From Phialocephala subalpina (lineage: Eukaryota; Ascomycota; Leotiomycetes; Helotiales; Mollisiaceae), in the NCBI GenBank assembly GCA_900073065.1, contig FJOG01000001.1, positions 3,362,090-3,426,089 of the forward strand: a DNA stretch of 64,000 nucleotides, given 5' to 3'. The position numbers and the translations under genes were made by a program. Positions 57,003 to 64,000 of this stretch are shown piece after piece. Numbering within the stretch: the first letter of the stretch is position 1; the number at the start of each line of letters is the position of its first letter. The notes beneath the pieces were generated by a model. That model was not told the DNA's origin. It saw only the letters and a program-made list of their open reading frames with translations, and did not search any database.

Positions 57003-58036
57003 TTACAAGGTCTCACATTTCAGTGGTGTCATTTCTTGGTCATTTGGGTTTGTATTAGAACGGCGTCGACAGTATAGAAGTTGGGGTCTCCACCTGGTAA
57101 ACCACAACGTTATTGAACGATTCGAACTTAGAAATTTTCCACCTTGGGTTTCAGTGGTGTCACGTACCACCTGTCTCGGGAGCAGGGGTCCAAGATTCGT
57201 ACTAACATAGACAACCAGTACCGCAGTATAAGCAGCCGTCGAGGCAAAGATTTCCGCTCTCCTCGCATCAGTGAGCAGTCCAATAATCGCCCCAAAGAGA
57301 CTCATGAACAAGGCGACCATTCCTAGCCGCAATTTCCAACTGTAATTATTCAAGAGAGACAAACAGGCCATTGCTCCCACCAGCAGAATGCTGCTGAAAA
57401 TGATGCTTATTATATAGCTAGCTAGCTGTATTCGAGTTTCGGAAAAATAGTAGATATCGAGATCTGGTTGGGGGTTTCGCTTGCGGTTCTGGTTTGAATG
57501 ATATTTTGCCAGATGTGGGTGGGTGTCAGGTCAACTTTTGAGAAGCCTACAATGAAACATCGTCCAAATGTATGGCGAAGAATCCGACTAAGCCGATCAT
57601 CGTTGGATTGTACAAGCGCTATTAAGTCTTCCGACTCTTCAAATAGTTTTGCGTCATAGCCGATGAGTACAGATTTATCCTTTTCCGTATGAAAGAATCG
57701 CTTTAATGTAGCTAGCGCTCGACTTGAAGGAGGACGAAAGTTCTTTACTTCTCGGGCCTGTATGAGAGCTTCACCTGAACGGCGGTTAGTGTTGAAATTT
57801 CACCGCTAGACATCATTTCATTTCGAGGGGGGAGACTTGCGATAATCCCGCATAGCATCCTTAATCTGCTGATGGAGCTCCACACGCTCAAAAGCATCTG
57901 CACCTATCGTAATTTGCTCACTATTAGCAACAGCTCTCTCGACCAAGTTGAGCCTCATAGCGTCTCTATCTTCTTGGTACCATCTTGCTTTGGCTTTCAA
58001 GTCACTGTAAGTGGTAGATAGGGGTTCGAAGCTCAT
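57003..58036 (-). CDS. DUF6594-family membrane protein (paralog 2), with a GC-AG intron
   Basis: Exons 58036-57841, 57774-57551 and 57488-57003 (301 aa). The first intron starts GCAAGT rather than GTAAGT; splicing there restores MRDYREALIQAREVK, which matches the family helix, while unspliced sequence stops after 7 codons. The second intron (GTAGGC donor) restores PDLDIYYFSETRIQL. Two membrane helices follow and then LTDARRAEIFASTAAYTAVL, the family hallmark. The tail after it is unusual (about 55 polar residues). The N-terminal GxPxLA block typical of the family is not visible, so the first exon may be missing or diverged; a related-looking frame upstream (58193-58040) hints at decay. Function unknown. 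Confidence 0.65.
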
Positions 58037-58317
58037 TTTCAAGAAACTCTACATTCTGAATCACAATCCCCTGTTCATCCCAAGCATATAGCCGCAACTC
58101 GAATCCGCAATATGACTCGCGAGAACACAATGCGGATCCTTGTGAATAACATCGAAGACTAGTTTGAATCATCGTTGGAGATAAAAAAGCCAAATTTCTC
58201 TTCGATTTCTACACTTCATTCCACATCCATCAGCATACTAGACACGCTCAACACACAATAGCACCTCACCAAGTTCACCACCAACAAGACTGCCACTACC
58301 ATCTCACCTTAAATATC

Positions 58318-58578
58318 ATGTGCGACTTTGAAGAGTTCGGTTACCCCGGTGGCATAGGGTGTACAATTAGAAAATTGAAATCATATTGCGACTTTGCAAG
58401 AAATGATCCTTATCATCAATGCTTCGGCGTCCCGGTTATTGTAGGGATGTATATGCAAGAAGTCGTCTGTGAGAAATGTACGGCGGAAAACGGACCCGAG
58501 TGGGCAGCAAGACAAAATGCTGAGCTTGCCGCCGTGAGGCTTCAGATCAGTCAACAAAATCAGCAAAGTCAACAATAA
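58318..58578 (+). CDS. Small Cys-patterned protein, function unknown
   Basis: Single exon, 86 aa. MCDFEEFGYPGG, then a Cys-spaced middle (GIGCTIRKLKSYCDF, then HQCFG) and VVCEKC, then a Gln-rich C-terminus (ISQQNQQSQQ). This resembles a fungal group of short proteins that start MC-x-[FY] and carry paired Cys, perhaps a small metal site. Recognition is from pattern only. It lies head-to-head with DUF6594 paralog 2, 281 bp apart. Confidence 0.6.
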   Translation: MCDFEEFGYPGGIGCTIRKLKSYCDFARNDPYHQCFGVPVIVGMYMQEVVCEKCTAENGPEWAARQNAELAAVRLQISQQNQQSQQ

Positions 58579-59253
58579 GGGAAGCAAGATCGTGGAGAAA
58601 GATGGGTTTTGGCGAAATGCGAGCAGGCGACGAGTAATGTTGAGCGGAAACTTAGAGGCATACCTTTTTCCCACAGGGTTTATAGTTGTCTCGAGGATAG
58701 TATTTCGTGTGCGAGACCTTTGTAATGAATAACCATGTACTGTTTTCTGAATTGTCGTGTGAGCATTGAGAGTGGTGGTCCTCAAAGCATTAATTCACAT
58801 GAGAACGATGTGAAAAACGAAAATGCGATGTGAACCAAGAAGCTGAAAAGCTCGAACGAGAATGAAACCCATCACCTCGGTAGCACCGCACGTGATACCG
58901 CTCCTCCTCGACTCCCGAAACTCACCATCTTTTTTCCTCCTCTTATCATCTCTCAGTATTTGCGACCATGATTTTCATAATCATGTCCATAGTGTCTTAA
59001 AACATTCACAAACAGAGTTGGCTAGTGCCCGTTCCTCCCGCAGTTTCCAGTCCGGTCCACAGGATCGCCTGATTCTCAAACCTTGATTCGCCACCCTCGA
59101 TCTCTTCCTCTCAACCATACATTTTCTTAAGCCACTTGCAAGCGCACTCTTCTTTACTCATGCAGTACATTTGCTTCACTCTTGCAAATTTCACACTACG
59201 TTTGGATTCTCATAACTGTTGGTCGTGAACGAGAAGGAGCGAACGCAACCAAG
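58579..59253. other. Intergenic
   Basis: No gene recognised; the end is the leader of the next gene. Confidence 0.5.
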
Positions 59254-59790
59254 ATGTCACCAACAAAACCCCCCACCCAAATAGAAGTCTGGCGCACCGA
59301 AGTCCAGCGCTCTATTCCCTATCCTATATCATACACACCTACCGAATCCGTCTATCACGCACCACCGATCGCTCCTCCTAGTTTCTGGAAGAAGATCTTG
59401 CGGCGGTCCTCGCAACCCCCTCCACCAAACCCTGAATTACTCTTGCCTACTTCGCCAACGAAGTTGGAAGGCAGTAAGAGGAGTAAGCTGAAAAATAGTC
59501 TGAAGGGGAGAAGGAAGGATGAAGATGTTGAGGAGGAGCAAGGAGTGCGGACAGAGATGTACGATAGGACGCCGAGTCCAACCATTCGCAGAAGAAGTAG
59601 TTTGATGGTACCTGGGGATGAGCATGAGCATGAAGATAGAGGGAGTAGTATGGAAGTTGGAGACGAGGAGGAGGGTGACGTTGATGCTAGTTTGAGGGAG
59701 AGGAGAGCAAGGCTAGAGAGAGCGGCTAGGTTGTTAGATCGTGAGAAGGAGAGGAGGAAAGACGATGAGATGAGGAAGGATAGTGGATGA
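59254..59790 (+). CDS. Charged, mostly disordered protein, function unknown
   Basis: Single exon, 178 aa from ATG 59254 (the longer frame opens at a TTG). The N-terminus is Pro/Tyr-rich (YPISYTPTESVYHAPPIAPP) with a basic motif (FWKKILRRSS). The middle is basic with RRRSS-type kinase sites, and the C-terminus is a charged helix (LRERRARLERAARLLDREKE). No family recognised. Confidence 0.5.
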   Translation: MSPTKPPTQIEVWRTEVQRSIPYPISYTPTESVYHAPPIAPPSFWKKILRRSSQPPPPNPELLLPTSPTKLEGSKRSKLKNSLKGRRKDEDVEEEQGVRTEMYDRTPSPTIRRRSSLMVPGDEHEHEDRGSSMEVGDEEEGDVDASLRERRARLERAARLLDREKERRKDDEMRKDSG

Positions 59791-60664
59791 GGATACAGAG
59801 GAGTTGGGAAGAGCGGACGGGAACACTACTTCGGGTAGAGATATTTTGAAGGGTAAATTCTCTCAGCCTGATTGGGAGATTTAGAATTTCAGGAAAGGGC
59901 AAATGAGAGAGGGCAAAAGGCGGAGGGAGAAGGGTAGAAAATATTCTGGTCGGGACACCGTATCACACATGGAAAGACATTTTGGAGCGCGAGATTTGGA
60001 GTGAGAGATAGAGCTTGGCTGGAATCCAAAGGCACGAGGAAGGTTCTTAGTTAGTGAGAGAGTCTCACATGGGAATCACCAACACGTCACTTCACAAGCA
60101 TAAAGACGATCAGTGTGGAGAATTTATCCTAGCTAGCTACTTGAAAGTAACGAGCAAGGGAGAGGCTATTCGCTATGACGACAACGCAAGTGGGATGTAA
60201 GAAATCCGAGGGATATCTAGTCGGAGAGGCATACACCACCGGAGCGAACAACGAGGAGCAACGTAGCTAGAGAGCTCAACAAAGTACCCATTGCCAATCA
60301 GAAATCTCCCTAGAAGAAGCACGTGCCGTCGAAGCTCTGTGAAGAAATGCATTCCAATATCAAAGACGTCAGCTTCAGAAGCTTCTCGGGAAAAGACTCC
60401 ATCCACAAAGCACGCCTATGACGTGAAAGACTGCGCGAGCAAAGAAAACATCGAAACCAGAAAGGAAAACATGATCATAAAGTCCGCAGGATGGTGTATT
60501 CGCAAATCGCAATTCGCAAAGGTGCACTCAGTCTGCTTTTCATATCAACTCCCATCCCCTACCCATGCTGCAATCACTCCACCAGCAAGCCAGGTATACC
60601 AGCCACTCCAGCAAGATCAAGAAGCATATGAAAACGAGACGAGGAGATTCGAGAGAGGAGAGAT
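59791..60664. other. Intergenic between convergent genes
   Basis: No gene recognised. The plus frame 60291-60668 runs into the 14-3-3 3' end and is not supported. Confidence 0.5.
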
Positions 60665-61910
60665 CTAAGATTCGGTGGCGGGCGCGGCTTCCTTTGGCTC
60701 CTCGACCTTCTCAGGCTCAGCAGCCTTCTCGGCCTCCTTAGGTGCATCAGCTGGTGGTGCCTCAGCCTCAGCGCTATCCGAAGAGGTCCAGAGGGTGAGG
60801 TTGTCGCGGAGGAGTTGCATGATGAGGGTGCTGTCACGGTATGATTCCTCGGAGAGAGAATCGAGCTCAGCGATAGCATCATCGAAAGCTTGCTTGGCGA
60901 GGTGGCAGGCACGATCGGGGGAGTTGAGGATTTCATAGTAGAAGACGGAGAAGTTAAGCGCCAAGCCGAGACGAATGGGGTGGGTTGGGGTAAGCTCAGT
61001 CTGAGCGACATCGGTAGCGTTCTGTGAAAACATTCGTTAGCAGCTTTCTGAGTAGATTTTACCAACATCGCATACCTTGTAAGCCTCGTGGGCAGCAGTG
61101 GCAGCAACCTTGCGCTTCTCGCCGGACGCGAACTCAGCCAAGTAGCGGTGGTAGTCACCCTTCCTGCAGTTGTTGTCAGTAACCGAGCTTCGCGTGACAC
61201 CGGTATGACCGTGACGATAAGACGTACATCTTGTGGTAGAAGACCTTGGACTCGCCGGACTCAGCCTTGGGGATCAAGGACTCGTCCAAGACATCTAGAA
61301 CATCCTGGCAGACCTTCTCGAGCTCGGTCTCGATCTTCTGGCGGTAGTCTCGGATGGTGGAAACGTGCTTATCGGTACTTCCATAAAATCAGTATGGAGT
61401 CTTGCAAGGGTTTAAGCTCTTGAGAATGCATACCCTTTGCTCTCTTCCTTCTGCTCAATCGAGGAGATAATGCGCCAAGAAGCACGTCGAGTACCAACGA
61501 CATTCTTGTAGGCAACGGACAGAAGGTTTCGCTCATCAACCGTCAACTCTCCGCCCAACTATACCACAGTCAGTTCCTTATTGATCTCTGAGCGCGTCGT
61601 GTCGTGTAGGTACCTTGGCAACCTCCTTCATATATGTGACCATCTCATCGTATCTCTCGGCTTGCTCACAGAGCCTCGCAAGGAAGGTCTTGGATTCGCG
61701 CTAGAAATAACAACGTATTAGCAAATCTGTCCAGAAAGATGGCAGATACGCGCGGGCATGATGGAGACGCGTTCGACGCAGTCATGATAGAATCGCGGTC
61801 GGGGTGGTAGATGGGGTGTTGATAGGGTGAGGAAGTCAATGGAGGGGAACCATATTAGGCCCACCGAAGTGACGTGGGGGAGGTTCTGCGCAACTTACTT
61901 CGGTAGTCAT
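60665..61910 (-). CDS. BMH1: 14-3-3 protein
   Basis: Six exons: 61910-61899 (12 nt, encoding MTTE), 61700-61614, 61558-61434, 61377-61228, 61163-61076 and 61021-60665 (272 aa). Signature regions: [20 protein letters not shown] and [19 protein letters not shown]; the end of helix I is [11 protein letters not shown]. The phosphopeptide-groove basic and tyrosine residues (Lys in [14 protein letters not shown]) are present. The C-terminal tail is Ala/Glu/Pro-rich as usual in fungi. 14-3-3 dimers bind phosphoserine motifs and regulate signalling, cell cycle and metabolism. The start is assigned by the tiny first exon, which matches fungal 14-3-3 gene structure. Confidence 0.96.
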
Positions 61911-63655
61911 TCTTGCTGCTTGTCAAGATGTTTTGCAGAAGCGGATAGTGGTTAATGGGAAGTAATCAGAGTGCGATGGGGGCGTTGAGAAAAGTTGCAA
62001 TGTTCTTGTCGTGCTTTGTCGAGAGACGACTGCTCGTTCCTTTGGGTCGATTTGACGGAGTGCGGTTTTAGCGTGGAATCGCTTATTGCCAAGCCAAACT
62101 TGCTTTGGGAGGCTCGACCAACTCGAACCAATTCACCTCCTCCGAATCAGATCCGTTGTATTGTAAACAAAAGCGAACGGCTGTATCTTTTCACTTTTAC
62201 TTCTTCTTTTTTTTGAATACGTTATTCACCGTGGTTTGCAGCTTCTACGGACGTCATTGGAACCTCATCACGTGTCTATTCCCGCATGACAACACATCAT
62301 GGATCGAAGACATTGTCCCTTCAGTCATTTCCTGGCTCGAATCAAGGCGCAGAATCATATGTTCCCTTGCGAACGCAGCATAACAACAATCTCGGACCCC
62401 ATCAAATGATGATTCACGTCATTTGACAGCCAGCCTCTCATGCCTTGTTTATCCCGCTGTCCCTCCGATGATCGTTCACATCTCATATAAAGAGCTGAGT
62501 GGTTGCTGGGTTCCAAAGCAAACACCCCTTATCACTCTATATTGACGGATTCTGCCTTGTGGTTGGCAAGGATTCACTGTGCTGGCAAAAGTGAGGGCCA
62601 ATCAGATCACATGCAAATGGTGATTTGTCCCCAACAAATGGCTTCAGAAGACTCTTGTCTGGTGTCACAAGGCAACGGTCGGTGAGGCCATCTAGATCCT
62701 CTGGACTTTCGGACTCGGCATCGATTCTCCTTGGTCTGAAGTACCGCAAATTATGTAAGCCTGCTTGACTGCCCCCGATGATCTGGCTGTACCGGCGCCT
62801 TGAATAGCGGACAAGATCAGGCCATTGCAACGTGGTTGATAGGTCTGAATTTATGGAAAGCCCTTGACCAGAGAGATGGTCACATATGAACGAAGGTAAG
62901 CGAATAAAATCTCAAAGTCCCCAACGCTTCTATTCCTTGTGATATCCTAAACCGGTTCACGTACCTTCAACCTGTGGTGAGTATCGGGGTCGGGCCCCCA
63001 GATGCGGTACGGTGGAGGGGTAATTGAAAGACAGTGAAGCCGCAGTGTCTAAGAGAAGCGGAGAATAAACTATAATCTTATCTGGCTGATACAAACTCGA
63101 ATGGTTGGCTGCTGGATCTGAGAGAAAGTCGGGCCTGGCATGAGGGCGTTCCAAAGATAAGGGTCTTACCATACTTTTGACAACATCATGCGGCTCAACC
63201 AAGTTCTGATATCGGCTCTGAGAACATCGTACTCCGTAAACTCGCATAATCAGAATGTCCCAGTCGAGGAAAGGGCTTGCATCCAAACCTTGACTCCACG
63301 TTTTCTCGTGACATCCCACTTTCCAAAAACGCCAATCGGGAAGGTTGCTGGAGCCCGTTTCTCGGTAGAAACTCGGCCAGCCAATCCGAGCTAGAACAGC
63401 CTTGAATAGAGGACACTTGTAGATTTTGGATGGCAAACTTACCAAGCAGCTATCCAACATCAGGTCAAGAGATCTTTCTTGATCGTCTGGATATTCGTCT
63501 TTCTCTTATTCGCACGTTGTCCGTAATTCTTGCAATCGCTCATTGGCAAGAATTTTTTCGGTCTACATGCCCTTGCAGAGATAAATAGTTAGCCGCAACC
63601 CGGTCTTTACTTCAGTTGCTCCCCCACGTTCAGAAATTCACGAACTCAAACAATC
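61911..63655. other. Intergenic (1.7 kb)
   Basis: Promoters of the 14-3-3 gene (minus) and the calcium ATPase (plus). The minus frame 62957-63460 (167 codons) and the plus frames near 62000-62400 show no family features. Confidence 0.45.

Positions 63656-64000
<345 letters not shown>

Noticed and set aside
60574..61200. 208-codon minus-strand ORF
   Set aside because: Same strand but wrong frame through 14-3-3 exons and introns.
62957..63460. 167-codon minus-strand ORF
   Set aside because: Unremarkable composition with no domain; sits in the promoter interval of the calcium ATPase.

Overview
This window is nuclear DNA of a filamentous ascomycete (Pezizomycotina). A leotiomycete (Helotiales-like) source is my best guess and is inference only. 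The evidence is many short (46-200 bp) GT-AG introns with GTATGT/GTAAGT donors and CTGAC/CTAAC-like branch sites, about one gene per 1.5-2 kb on both strands, and fungus-restricted families (DUF6594, 2EXR, small BTB proteins). No CRISPR array, operon, rRNA or recognisable tRNA was seen. Exon borders were derived by hand from splice sites and reading-phase agreement. The exon lengths of every multi-exon gene given here sum to a whole number of codons, except where a frameshift or partial gene is stated.

The left part (1-19 kb) is accessory and unstable. It holds a retropepsin-like protein running off the left edge, a DUF6594 membrane protein, a pseudogene with three in-frame stops, and a cluster of four BTB/POZ genes plus a 2EXR gene. 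The cluster contains an old segmental duplication (about 9.86-12.59 kb against 12.59-14.56 kb). In the first copy the BTB gene has a TGA at a conserved Trp codon, and an AT-rich insertion of about 0.6 kb separates the flanks. A 3-hydroxyanthranilate 3,4-dioxygenase gene at 17.5 kb is broken by an exact-looking 250-bp tandem duplication and lacks its C-terminus. It lies tail to tail with a FAHD1-type hydrolase.

The middle and right (19-64 kb) are mostly housekeeping genes. They include an SR/PWI splicing protein with a one-base frameshift, EAF6 (NuA4), an F-box/JmjC oxygenase, eIF4A, dipeptidyl peptidase 5, the ENV7 kinase, NOP14, cytochrome c peroxidase, PRP39, a 14-3-3 protein and the start of a SERCA-type calcium ATPase. 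Mixed in are a secreted beta-lactamase-like protein, a small secreted cysteine-containing protein, a decayed secreted-protein gene, a CMD-family protein, a second DUF6594 gene with a GC-AG intron, and several uncharacterised proteins. Functional links are loose: PRP39 and the PWI/SR protein act in splicing, eIF4A and NOP14 in translation and ribosome assembly, EAF6 and JmjC in chromatin or hydroxylation.
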